Shown: positions 1 through 7,029, numbered from the stretch's first letter. The stretch is 24,379 bases of DNA from an uncultured Clostridia bacterium (GCA_934796775.1 CAKVPH010000026.1:1-24379), one strand, 5' to 3'. The notes: a model not told the origin generated them from the letters alone. Translations and numbers: made by a program.

Positions 1-11
1 CCCCTTTTGTG

Positions 12-41
12 TTTTCCCCCTCTTGTCTAAGCGGGGGAAAA
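12..41. repeat. Intergenic hairpin repeat, C-rich stem
   Basis: TTTTCCCCC (12-20) is perfectly complementary to GGGGGAAAA (33-41) around a 12-base loop. The arrangement resembles the palindromic intergenic repeats common in gut Clostridia genomes; that family link is from memory of the general pattern. It could also be the terminator of a gene lying to the left of the window, but no T-tract follows on the plus strand. Confidence 0.5.
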
Positions 42-48
42 GTGAAAA

Positions 49-70
49 CTCGCCTATAGGTTGATTATTA
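49..70 (-). repeat. Dispersed element copy A (CCTATAGG core)
   Basis: Read on the minus strand this is AATAATCAACCTATAGGCGA, matching the core GATAATCRACCTATAGGC found at four other intergenic places in the window (2202-2220, 6821-6849, 8857-8886, 23066-23094). The centre CCTATAGG is a perfect 8-bp palindrome. Function unknown. Confidence 0.7.
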
Positions 71-100
71 AAGCTTTTTATGATTATTAAAGCTTTTTAT
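63..100 (+). repeat. Tandem duplication of a 19-bp unit
   Basis: GATTATTAAAGCTTTTTAT occurs at 63-81 and again, identical, at 82-100. The first unit begins inside dispersed element copy A, so the duplication seems to have arisen at the edge of that element. It lies upstream of the pilin-like gene; no clear promoter is formed. Confidence 0.85.
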
Positions 101-108
101 TATATAAG

Positions 109-143
109 CTTTCTCCCTTTGGAGAAAGTGGCGCGAACGCGCC
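109..143. repeat. Double-hairpin intergenic repeat
   Basis: Two hairpins stand side by side: CTTTCTCC (109-116) with GGAGAAAG (121-128) around a CTTT loop, and GGCGC (130-134) with GCGCC (139-143) around GAAC. This pair resembles small MITE-like or REP-like elements that are abundant between genes in gut Clostridia. No T-run follows, so it is not a standard terminator. Confidence 0.6.
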
Positions 144-241
144 GATAGAGGATTTCTAATAATTTAAAATCCATATTCACGAACTAACACGAGCCAAAAA
201 CTCGTTTAGTAATAAAAAATTTTGTAAGGAGATTTACAAAC

Positions 242-2149
242 ATGCAAACCAAAAACCTTAAAAAGAAAGGTTTTACCTTGGTAGAACTAGTTATTGTGGT
301 TGCAGTAATTGCAGTGCTTTCTGCAATACTCATTCCTACTATCGGTTGCTTTGTTGAAGAAGCAAAAGAGACCAACGATATGGCAACCGTAAGATTGCTT
401 AATGCCGCGCTCATTGAAGACGGAGCCGAAAATGATGCACCAAAAACGATGAGCGAAGTTATTGCCGTTATGGACGAAAAGGGTTACGGCATTGAAAAAC
501 TCACTCCGCGTAGTTCAGGCGATATACTTTGGGACAGCGTAAACAATCGTTTTTTGCTTAGAAGAGAAAAAGATAACGAAACACTTTATCAGGATAACAC
601 CAAAGCTGTTTCTAAAGATTATAATCTTTGGAGAGTTGCAAAAAATCAAGCTGACATAAAGTCAAAATACAGCAACTATTTAAAAGAAGGCGGAACGTTT
701 GATGCAACACAAAACGTTGCTACTGGGTTAGACGTAGGTAAAAACTTTGTATCTAAAATTGTTTATACTAATAACGGGGATGCACAAAATAACGTAATAA
801 TTCGTACAAACAATGGTGAAACATCAATAGATATCGATGCTATAAAAGACGAAATATCTCATTATGGCACAGCAGGCGAAATTACTGTAAAAAATATTGC
901 TACTTCATCTTATCATGAATTTGGTTCAGTTTCTAAATTAACGGCAACAGGTGTTGGTAGAATAATAATAGAAAACAATGCTCTCGTTTTTAATCTTGAA
1001 AAAACAGCCGGCTCTACCGCAACGTTTAAAAGTAGCGGTAAAGTTATTTTAAACAATACTCAAGATGAAAACGTTACGATAGCTACATCTTATGATATCT
1101 CCACGCTCGAACAGCTTAAATCTTTCCGTGATTATGTAAATGCAGGTGTAGATTTCAGTAACTTACCTGTAGAAATTAAAGCCGACATAGATATGAGTTC
1201 TGAAAGCTGGTTGCCGATAGGCACAGGAGAACATCCGTTCAACGGCGAAATTCGTGGTAATGGTCATACTCTTAAAGGATTAACAAACGGTTCAATTATT
1301 TCTACAAAAGACTCTTTTACAACCACTACCACTAAAACATATGGTGCAGCTTATGGTTTAATTGCCGTTGCCGGTTCACTATCAAGTGAACATAGTAGCT
1401 TTATAGTTTCAGACTTAATACTTTCTGATGTAAATATTTCATTAGCTCAATATGGTAGCTGCGTTGGCGCATTACTTGGTTATGCGCCTCAAACGTCGGA
1501 TTTTGCTGATGATGAAAAATACAATAACCCAAACGCTAAAGCTGTAGAAAATATTTCTATTTCAAAAGTAACAGTTAGTGGAACCGTAATAGGTCATGCG
1601 ACTGTAGGTGGGATTGCAGGAAAACTTTATAATCCTGGTAACGTTATTTTTGAAAATTGCACGAATAATGCAAATGTAACAGCAGAAAGTAAAGCCGGTG
1701 GGTTAATAGGGTACATTTCTGGAAAAGATAGATTAAAAGATGAAAACGGAATATATAAAGTTGTCAATATAACGCTAAAAAATCTTACAAATAACGGTAA
1801 TGTAAATGTTACAGAAGATAAAGTTGGCGGTATCGTATCATATATGAACGCTTTTTGTGAAAATAATGCTGCAACTGAAAACTTGCCTATATCACATATT
1901 CTTGTTGAAAAATGCACCAATACCGGTAATATAACAGGTGGAAAAGATTGTGCAGGCGTAGGCGGAATTCTTTATAGTTTTGAAGCTTTCAGCCAAACTC
2001 AAAAAAGGGAAAAGGTAAACCCTGGTTCAACGGTAAAGGTTATCGAGTGTAGCAACACCGGCACTTTGACAAATAACAAATCTTCTTCTGAAGTACGTCA
2101 AACAACTCCAGATAAAACAGGTTTTGGTATTAGCGTAACTAATAATTAA
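242..2149 (+). CDS. Pilin-like secreted protein with beta-helix (GLUG-like) body
   Basis: Predicted surface or pseudopilin protein of 635 residues. The N-terminus is a class III (type IV prepilin) signal: basic KKK before G10, then F11-T-L-V-E15 and a hydrophobic stretch to about residue 33, so a prepilin peptidase should cut after G10 and methylate F11; E15 is the usual glutamate at +5. Ordinary pilins have 130-200 residues, so the body is far larger. From about residue 282 it has a segment typical of GLUG/parallel beta-helix proteins (start of the helix near FNGEIRGNGHTLKGL), followed by imperfect repeats with VGGIAG, AGGLIGY, VGGIVSY and GVGGILYS cores at about 457, 485, 528 and 573, each near NxGN-type turns. 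AAGGAG (226-231) lies 10 bases before the ATG. No pilus assembly gene is present here, so its export partner is unknown. Composition is visibly A+T-richer than the core genes. Role in adhesion is inference. Confidence 0.85.
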   Translation: MQTKNLKKKGFTLVELVIVVAVIAVLSAILIPTIGCFVEEAKETNDMATVRLLNAALIEDGAENDAPKTMSEVIAVMDEKGYGIEKLTPRSSGDILWDSVNNRFLLRREKDNETLYQDNTKAVSKDYNLWRVAKNQADIKSKYSNYLKEGGTFDATQNVATGLDVGKNFVSKIVYTNNGDAQNNVIIRTNNGETSIDIDAIKDEISHYGTAGEITVKNIATSSYHEFGSVSKLTATGVGRIIIENNALVFNLEKTAGSTATFKSSGKVILNNTQDENVTIATSYDISTLEQLKSFRDYVNAGVDFSNLPVEIKADIDMSSESWLPIGTGEHPFNGEIRGNGHTLKGLTNGSIISTKDSFTTTTTKTYGAAYGLIAVAGSLSSEHSSFIVSDLILSDVNISLAQYGSCVGALLGYAPQTSDFADDEKYNNPNAKAVENISISKVTVSGTVIGHATVGGIAGKLYNPGNVIFENCTNNANVTAESKAGGLIGYISGKDRLKDENGIYKVVNITLKNLTNNGNVNVTEDKVGGIVSYMNAFCENNAATENLPISHILVEKCTNTGNITGGKDCAGVGGILYSFEAFSQTQKREKVNPGSTVKVIECSNTGTLTNNKSSSEVRQTTPDKTGFGISVTNN

Positions 2150-2158
2150 AAGAGTTAT

Positions 2159-2193
2159 CCCGCGCGTAAACTAATTCGTGCGGGTTTCTTTTT
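2159..2193 (+). terminator. Intrinsic terminator of the pilin-like gene
   Basis: CCCGCGCG (2159-2166) pairs with CGTGCGGG (2177-2184), one G-T pair included, with a 10-base loop, and is followed by TTTCTTTTT. It starts 9 bases after the stop codon at 2149. Confidence 0.9.
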
Positions 2194-2201
2194 ATATATT
2201 G

Positions 2202-2220
2202 CCCTTATAGGTCGATTATT
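2202..2220 (-). repeat. Dispersed element copy B (CCTATAGG-type core)
   Basis: On the minus strand it reads AATAATCGACCTATAAGGG, one base off the CCTATAGG palindrome of the other copies. It lies 9 bases past the T-tract of the preceding terminator, in the convergent region between the pilin-like gene and glyS. Confidence 0.65.
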
Positions 2221-2241
2221 AAGTATTTTGTAAGAAAAAAA

Positions 2242-2270
2242 CCTGTAGGGGAAGATATCATCTTCCCGCA
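2242..2270. repeat. Short palindromic repeat, CCTGTAGGGG type
   Basis: CCTGTAGGGG is followed by a hairpin in which GGGAAGAT (2249-2256) pairs with ATCTTCCC (2260-2267). The layout, CTGTAGGGG followed by a stem with a central ATC, recalls a palindromic intergenic repeat common in gut Firmicutes. Only one copy lies in the window, so the repeat call rests on recognition. Confidence 0.45.
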
Positions 2271-2288
2271 TAAAAAATGAGCTAATTT

Positions 2289-2325
2289 AAAAAGCGCGCT
2301 TTCAAACTTGAAAGCGCGCCATATT
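2289..2325 (-). terminator. Terminator of glyS, probably bidirectional
   Basis: GCGCGCTTTCAA (2294-2305) and TTGAAAGCGCGC (2308-2319) form a perfect 12-bp stem. On the minus strand TTTTTAAATT follows, fitting glyS, which ends 24 bases earlier at 2344; on the plus strand CATATTTTTT follows, so it may also catch read-through from the pilin-like gene. Confidence 0.9.
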
Positions 2326-2343
2326 TTTTAAGGTGTTTTTATA

Positions 2344-3726
2344 TCAGTTAAAGGCAATCTTATCCAGAATAAACGGAATAACTTCGTCTATGCCCAAACG
2401 AATCTGCGACATGGTATCTCTGTCACGAATGGTTACGGTGTCGTTTTCCAAAGTGTCAAAATCGATGGTTACGCAGTAAGGCGTTCCGATTTCGTCCTGA
2501 CGACGATAACGTTTGCCGATAGAACCCGCTTCGTCGTAGTTGCACATAAAGTAGCGGGAGAATTTAGTGTAAACCTCGCGAGCCTTTTCCGAAAGATTCT
2601 TCTGAAGGGGCAGAACCGCAACTTTGTAAGCCGCGATTGCGGGGTGGAAGTGCATAACCACTCTGGTTTCGCCGTCGTCGAGTTTTTCTTCGTCATACGC
2701 TTCGGATAAAAGCGCGAGCATAAGTCTGTCCGCACCGATTGAATATTCGATAACGAACGGAATATATTTTTCGTTGGTAAACGGATCGGTGTACAGCATG
2801 CTCTTGCCCGAATATTCCTGATGGCGGGTAAGGTCGAAGTCCGTGCGGTTGTGAATACCGTTGAGTTCCGACCAGCCTATCGGGAATAAATACTGTATGT
2901 CGCAAGCGGCTTTTGCATAGTGCGCAAGTTTATCGTGATCTTTAAAGCGTAAATGATCTTCGCTTATGCCTAAATCCAAAAGGAATTTTTCGGCTTTTTT
3001 CTTGTAGGCGTCGTAATATTCGTGGTCGGTGCCTTCTTTGCAGAACCATTGATGTTCCATCTGTTCGAATTCGATCGTTCTGAAAATAAAGTTGCCTGGC
3101 GTTATTTCGTTTCTGAACGCTTTACCTATCTGTCCGATTCCGAAAGGAATTTTTGCGCGAGTGGTGCGTTGAACGTTTAAAAAGTTTACATATTCGCCTT
3201 GTGCCGTTTCGGGACGAAGGTAAATTTTGTCCTTTGCGTCCTCTATAACTCCGCGCGAGGTTTCAAACATCATATTGAACTGACGGATAGGCGTCCAGTT
3301 ATGTTTGCCGCAGATAGGGCAGTTTATATGATGTTCTTCTATATATTTTTCCATTTCTTCATTAGTCATGGTATCGGGATTGACCGTGCCGTGAGAATGA
3401 GCTTCTATAAGGTTATCGGCGCGATGGCGGCTCTTGCATTCTTTGCAGTCCATTTTAGGATCCGAAAAAGAAGCCGTGTGTCCGCTTGCTTCCCAAACCT
3501 TGCTGTTCATAAGAATTGCCGCGTCAACGCCGTAAGAATTTTCGCTTTCCTGAACGAAACGTTTCCACCAGGCGCGTTTTACGTTGTTTTTAAGTTCTAC
3601 GCCTACGGGGCCGTAGTCCCAGGTGTTGCCCATTCCGCCGTATATATCGCTGCCGGGAAAGATTATTCCGCGCGATTTGCAAAGGTTGACGAGCTTTTCC
3701 ATCGTTACAGCTCTTTTTTCTTCCAT
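2344..3726 (-). CDS. glyS: Glycyl-tRNA synthetase, single-chain class II type
   Basis: Charges tRNA-Gly with glycine in the cytoplasm. The 460-residue protein is the homodimeric (alpha2) form also called GlyQS, not the alpha2beta2 form of many bacteria. Seen: N-terminal LCKSRGIIFPGSDIYGG with the WDYGPVG segment (residues 36-42), a CxxC pair at C94/C97 and another at C136/C139 that suggest a zinc knuckle, class II motif 2 with FRNEITPGNFIFR (204-216) and the EFEQMEHQWF segment after it, and motif 3 with YSIGADRLMLALL near the anticodon-binding domain. Length fits the family. AGG stands 7 bases before the ATG at 3726; a second ATG at residue 9 has a poorer site. It has its own promoter and a leader of only about 35 bases, leaving no room for the T-box often found ahead of this gene in Firmicutes. 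Confidence 0.97.
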   Translation of the reverse strand: MEEKRAVTMEKLVNLCKSRGIIFPGSDIYGGMGNTWDYGPVGVELKNNVKRAWWKRFVQESENSYGVDAAILMNSKVWEASGHTASFSDPKMDCKECKSRHRADNLIEAHSHGTVNPDTMTNEEMEKYIEEHHINCPICGKHNWTPIRQFNMMFETSRGVIEDAKDKIYLRPETAQGEYVNFLNVQRTTRAKIPFGIGQIGKAFRNEITPGNFIFRTIEFEQMEHQWFCKEGTDHEYYDAYKKKAEKFLLDLGISEDHLRFKDHDKLAHYAKAACDIQYLFPIGWSELNGIHNRTDFDLTRHQEYSGKSMLYTDPFTNEKYIPFVIEYSIGADRLMLALLSEAYDEEKLDDGETRVVMHFHPAIAAYKVAVLPLQKNLSEKAREVYTKFSRYFMCNYDEAGSIGKRYRRQDEIGTPYCVTIDFDTLENDTVTIRDRDTMSQIRLGIDEVIPFILDKIAFN

Positions 3727-3766
3727 GTTATTACCTGACCTTATACATTTTAATTAAGTAACCTTA

Positions 3767-3795
3767 ATTTTACCTTTTTTGTTTTTCTTTGTCAA
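3767..3795 (-). promoter_or_regulatory. glyS promoter
   Basis: On the minus strand TTGACA (3790-3795), a 17-bp spacer and TAAAAT (3767-3772). Transcription would start near 3760, about 35 bases before the glyS ATG. Confidence 0.8.
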
Positions 3796-3835
3796 TAATA
3801 TTTTAAGCTTTTTGCGTAAAGCGCGTGTAAATCGT

Positions 3836-3864
3836 TTGACAAACTCGTTAAGGCTTGTTAAAAT
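3836..3864 (+). promoter_or_regulatory. Promoter of the lysine-riboswitch transporter operon
   Basis: TTGACA (3836-3841), a 17-bp spacer and TAAAAT (3859-3864). The expected start near 3871 falls at the first bases of the riboswitch P1 stem, which supports both calls. Confidence 0.85.
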
Positions 3865-3870
3865 AAGCTC

Positions 3871-4055
3871 AACAATTCATAGAGGCGCAAAACTTAAAAG
3901 TAGTTTGCGGCAGGTTACGGAACCTATTGCCGCATAGCAAAAGGAAGTTTTGCCGAAACGCGGGTTTTCTTCCGTAAGAAGGCTCGGTTGGGCTGCAGGG
4001 AAATACGTTGCAGTCTGTCGCGGGGAATTCCCGCGGAGCGCTATCAATGTTTATT
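3871..4055 (+). ncRNA. Lysine riboswitch (L-box) aptamer
   Basis: Senses lysine and controls the transporter genes downstream. Recognisable L-box blocks appear in order: AGAGGCGC (3881-3888) with AACTTAAAAGTAG after it, GGAAGTTTTGCCGAA (3943-3957), GGGTTTTCTTCC (3962-3973) followed by GGCTCGGTTGGGCTGC (3981-3996), then CTGTCG and GGAGCGCTATC (4035-4045). P1 can form between AACAATTCATAG and CTATCAATGTT with two small irregularities. The last arm is CGCGGG with CCCGCG (4019-4024 and 4030-4035). The block order, arm spacing and position right after a strong promoter fit the family. Lysine binding would be expected to stop transcription at one of the two terminators that follow. Confidence 0.92.
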
Positions 4056-4077
4056 ATCACGTGAATGTTGCAATACT

Positions 4078-4122
4078 GCGCAAAAATGCCTGCAAACGGT
4101 TTTGTTTTGCGCATTTTTGTTT
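4078..4122 (+). terminator. First terminator of the riboswitch leader
   Basis: GCGCAAAA (4078-4085) pairs perfectly with TTTTGCGC (4105-4112), followed by ATTTTTGTTT. It begins about 25 bases after the aptamer P1 stem, where an L-box expression platform is expected. CAAAAATGC and GCATTTTTG offer an alternative pairing of the same region. Confidence 0.75.
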
Positions 4123-4167
4123 GTATTAAAGTTTTTCATGTTGTTACCGTTTTTCGGCATTTTAGTT

Positions 4168-4203
4168 ATCCGCAGGGTTTACCCATTGCGGATTTTATTT
4201 TTG
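4168..4203 (+). terminator. Second terminator of the riboswitch leader
   Basis: ATCCGCAGGG (4168-4177) pairs with CCC-AT-TGCGGAT (4182-4193), a 10-bp stem with a two-base bulge and a TTTA loop, followed by TTTATTTTT. It lies about 100 bases before the first gene of the operon, so transcription must pass two terminators. A further GGCGCG/CGCGCC pair (4231-4236, 4273-4278) brackets an A+T-rich stretch just before the ribosome site. Confidence 0.75.
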
Positions 4204-4301
4204 CAAAAATTTTTAAAGTTTTACAAAAAAGGCGCGTTGTTATAATTTTTATATTTTTATAATCTGATAATGCGCGCCTAAACACTTTTGGAGGAAACGG
4301 C

Positions 4302-5936
4302 ATGAAAAAAAATTTTTTAAAAACCCTTGCTATTTTAATTGCTGCGCTTGCATGCTTTGCGTGTTTATCGTGTTTTGTCGGGTGCGGTAATCAGAAGGAA
4401 AAAGAAAAGCTTTACGTCGGCATGGAGTGCGACTACAAGCCATATAACTACACGCGCATGACCGACGCCGACGGAGCGGTAAAAATATCCAACTCGGCAG
4501 GTTATGCCAACGGTTACGACGTTATGATCGCAAAAAAAATAGCCGAAGGGCTTAACCGGGAACTTGTTATAGTAAAATATGAATGGGATTCTCTTTTGAA
4601 CGGCGTAACTTCCGACGTGCTTGATTTGATTATCGCGGGTATGAGTCCTACCGAAGAGCGCAAGAATACGATAGATTTTACAGATCCGTATTATACGGCT
4701 AATCTCGTTTTAGTAGTAAGAAAAGACAGCAAATATGCTGAAGCGACAAGTCTTAACGATTTTAACGGGGCTAAAATAGTAGCGCAAAAAGGCACTTTCC
4801 ACGATGACGTATTGCAGGAACAAGCTGCCGCTTACGGAATCATACCGCAAACACCCATGGAAAATTTCCCCGCTATGGTAGTGGCTCTTAACGCTAAAAC
4901 TATTGATGCCTACGTTGCCGAAAATGCCGGAGCTACTGCGGACTGCAAATCGAACACAAACCTTACTTTTATACCGCTTGTAAACGGCGATACGGGTTTT
5001 ACTTGTTCGCAGGATCAGGCAGACCTTTCCGTCGGATTAAAAAAGGGTAGTCCGTTAAAGGCGGATATAAACAGAATTCTTGCGGGAATCGGTACCGAAG
5101 AGCGAAACAAGCTTATGGAACAGGCTACGGAGTACCTTGAAGCAGCCGACACTCAAACGAATATTTTTGTTCAGATAGGAAACATTATCGCAACATATTA
5201 TCCGATTATTCTCGAAGGCATAGGATACACTTTGCTTGTATCGCTCATCGGTACGGTAGTGGGATTGCTTTTGGGGTTGCTTATCGGTATATATCGCACT
5301 ATGCCGGATCCGCATAATAAAGTGGGGCGCGTGTTCAAAAAGATAGGCGACTGGATTTTGTCCGCCTATGTAGAGATATTCCGCGGTACGCCTATGATGG
5401 TTCAGGCAATGGTAATATTCTGGGGTTTTGCGCTTTTAAACGGCGGCAATACGCTCGACGTAGTGTTTGCGGGGCTTCTGATAGTTTCTATAAACACGGG
5501 CGCATACATGGCTGAAATAGTCCGCGGCGGTATTATTTCCGTTTCAAAAGGGCAATTTGAGGGCGCAAACGCAATAGGTATGACGCATTTTCAGTCTATG
5601 CGCTACGTCATACTGCCGCAGGCTCTCAGAAATATTTTACCGAGCGTTGCCAACGAGTTCGTTATAAATATAAAAGATACTTCCGTTTTAAACGTTATAG
5701 GTTTTACCGAACTGTATTTTTACGCTAAGAGTATAGTAAGCATAAATTATCAGGTTTTTGCAACTTATTTACTGGTGGCGGCAATATACTTTGTTTTAAC
5801 CTTTACCATAACGCGTATTTTAAGACTTATCGAAAAGAAAATGGACGGCAAAAAGAATTATGCTTTTCAGGGTTCGCAAAATATGGATGCCGAGTCATTT
5901 GCCAAAGAACATAAAGCCGAAGGAGGTAACGAATGA
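4302..5936 (+). CDS. Amino-acid ABC importer: fused substrate-binding lipoprotein and permease (predicted lysine)
   Basis: Captures a polar amino acid outside the cell and passes it through the membrane, powered by the ATPase encoded next. The 544-residue protein joins two usual subunits. Residues 1-27 are a lipoprotein signal with lipobox FVGC and lipidated C28. Residues about 36-275 are a family 3 periplasmic-type binding protein, with the signature block MSPTEERKNTIDFTDPYY (114-131). Residues about 298-510 are a HisM/GlnP-type permease with several membrane spans and the EAA loop EGANAIGM...LPQALRNILP (420-447) that docks on the ATPase. The order matches known fused GlnP-type proteins. GGAGG (4290-4294) lies 7 bases before the ATG. 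The L-box upstream predicts lysine as substrate; binding-pocket residues alone do not settle this. The stop overlaps the next start (ATGA). Confidence 0.93.
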   Translation: MKKNFLKTLAILIAALACFACLSCFVGCGNQKEKEKLYVGMECDYKPYNYTRMTDADGAVKISNSAGYANGYDVMIAKKIAEGLNRELVIVKYEWDSLLNGVTSDVLDLIIAGMSPTEERKNTIDFTDPYYTANLVLVVRKDSKYAEATSLNDFNGAKIVAQKGTFHDDVLQEQAAAYGIIPQTPMENFPAMVVALNAKTIDAYVAENAGATADCKSNTNLTFIPLVNGDTGFTCSQDQADLSVGLKKGSPLKADINRILAGIGTEERNKLMEQATEYLEAADTQTNIFVQIGNIIATYYPIILEGIGYTLLVSLIGTVVGLLLGLLIGIYRTMPDPHNKVGRVFKKIGDWILSAYVEIFRGTPMMVQAMVIFWGFALLNGGNTLDVVFAGLLIVSINTGAYMAEIVRGGIISVSKGQFEGANAIGMTHFQSMRYVILPQALRNILPSVANEFVINIKDTSVLNVIGFTELYFYAKSIVSINYQVFATYLLVAAIYFVLTFTITRILRLIEKKMDGKKNYAFQGSQNMDAESFAKEHKAEGGNE

Positions 5937-6727
5937 TGAAAAACAATAATTTAAGTTTAGATAACGCCAACGCGGGCGCACAAAACCCGTACGGCGAAAA
6001 CGTTATAGAAATAAGACACTTAGGTAAAAATTTCGGTGATCACGAAGTTTTAAAGGACGTAAATTTTACGGTTAAAAAGGGCGACGTAACTTGCATTATC
6101 GGTTCTTCCGGCAGCGGAAAATCAACGCTTCTGCGCTGTATAAACCTGTTTGAAACGCCTTCGTCCGGTGAAATATTTTTAAACGGCGAAAACATAGTGA
6201 ACACCAAAAAGCCGTCGGAGTATCGTAAAAAGGTGGGAATGGTTTTTCAGTCGTTCAATCTGTTTAAAAATATGAACGTACTTAAAAACTGCACTATAGG
6301 TCCGCGCAAGGTTTCAGGGCGTAGCAAGGAGCAAGCGGAACAAGCCGCCCTGAAATACCTTAAACTCGTCGGAATGGACGCATTTACCGACGCGCGCCCC
6401 TCGCAGTTATCCGGCGGACAGCAACAACGCGTTGCCATAGCGCGCGCGCTTGCAATGGAGCCGGAAGTTCTGCTCTTTGACGAGCCTACTTCGGCATTAG
6501 ATCCCGAAATGGTAGGAGAAGTTCTTTCGGTTATGAGCGAACTTGCAAAATCTGGGCTTACGATGGTTGTCGTAACGCACGAAATGGGTTTTGCAAAGGA
6601 TATCGCGTCGCACGTCGTGTTTATGGATAACGGTGTAATAGTGGAAGAAGGTACACCGGAAGAAATATTTACTTCGCCAAAAGAAGCAAGAACGCGCGAG
6701 TTTTTATCCAGAACTTTAAGCGAGTAA
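5933..6727 (+). CDS. Polar amino-acid ABC transporter ATPase, GlnQ/HisP type
   Basis: Hydrolyses ATP on the cytoplasmic face to drive the fused binding-protein/permease just upstream. The 264 residues carry Walker A GSSGSGKST (57-65), the Q-loop VFQSFNLF, signature LSGGQ (159-163), Walker B LLFDEP (180-185) and the switch histidine H216, all intact. The roughly 20-residue N-terminal extension before the domain is unusual but short. AGGAGG (5921-5926) lies in the end of the upstream gene and the start overlaps its stop by four bases, so the two are translationally coupled in one lysine-riboswitch operon. ATG codons at 5933 and 5936 are both possible starts. Confidence 0.95.
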   Translation: MMKNNNLSLDNANAGAQNPYGENVIEIRHLGKNFGDHEVLKDVNFTVKKGDVTCIIGSSGSGKSTLLRCINLFETPSSGEIFLNGENIVNTKKPSEYRKKVGMVFQSFNLFKNMNVLKNCTIGPRKVSGRSKEQAEQAALKYLKLVGMDAFTDARPSQLSGGQQQRVAIARALAMEPEVLLFDEPTSALDPEMVGEVLSVMSELAKSGLTMVVVTHEMGFAKDIASHVVFMDNGVIVEEGTPEEIFTSPKEARTREFLSRTLSE

Positions 6728-6757
6728 CTGCAATAAATAAAAAGCTGTTTTTAACTG

Positions 6758-6794
6758 CGGAGCAAAAAGCAAAACGTGCTTTTTGCTCCGTTTT
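6758..6794 (+). terminator. Terminator of the amino-acid transporter operon
   Basis: CGGAGCAAAAAGC (6758-6770) pairs perfectly with GCTTTTTGCTCCG (6778-6790) around a 7-base loop, followed by TTTT. Confidence 0.95.
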
Positions 6795-6800
6795 AATAAT

Positions 6801-6874
6801 GTGGGAAAATATAGAAATCCCCGATAATCGACCTATAGGCGGACTTTTTTGTGCAAAACAGAACTTTTTGGTGC
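6801..6874 (+). repeat. Dispersed element copy C (long form)
   Basis: The core CCGATAATCGACCTATAGGC (6821-6840) is followed by GGACTTTTTT. Copy E at 23044-23121 shares GTGGG at the left, the core, the ACTTTTT tract, GCAAAA and TTGGTGC at the right, in the same order and nearly the same spacing, so the element is probably about 75 bp long. The rest of the 447-base gap before rny (6875-7174) holds the rny promoter and leader and nothing else clear. Confidence 0.75.
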
Positions 6875-7000
6875 GGGCAAAAAGCATAAATAACACTTAT
6901 TGCGGTTAAAAAAATGCGTAATATGCATGCAAAAAAACAACTCGCCGAAAGTTCTGAAAACAAAAAGCGTAAAAAAAGATTAAAAGTAAATATATATCGA

Positions 7001-7029
7001 TTGACTTTTTTTTGTCCTTAATATATAAT
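7001..7029 (+). promoter_or_regulatory. rny promoter
   Basis: TTGACT (7001-7006), a 17-bp spacer and TATAAT (7024-7029). The start would fall near 7036, giving a leader of about 139 bases. Within it TTTTGCGT (7070-7077) can pair with ACGCAAAA (7119-7126) as a long-range stem. Confidence 0.85.

Noticed and set aside
189..205. ACGAG/CTCGT hairpin before the pilin-like gene, considered as a terminator or operator
   Set aside because: The stem has only five pairs and no T-tract or symmetry beyond that; expected by chance in such sequence.
3199..3738. 179-codon open frame on the plus strand opposite glyS
   Set aside because: It is the antisense shadow of a clear glycyl-tRNA synthetase, with a composition following the glyS codons and no domain of its own.
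3988..4262. Small plus-strand frames in the leader of the transporter operon
   Set aside because: They lie within the lysine riboswitch and its terminators and lack ribosome sites.
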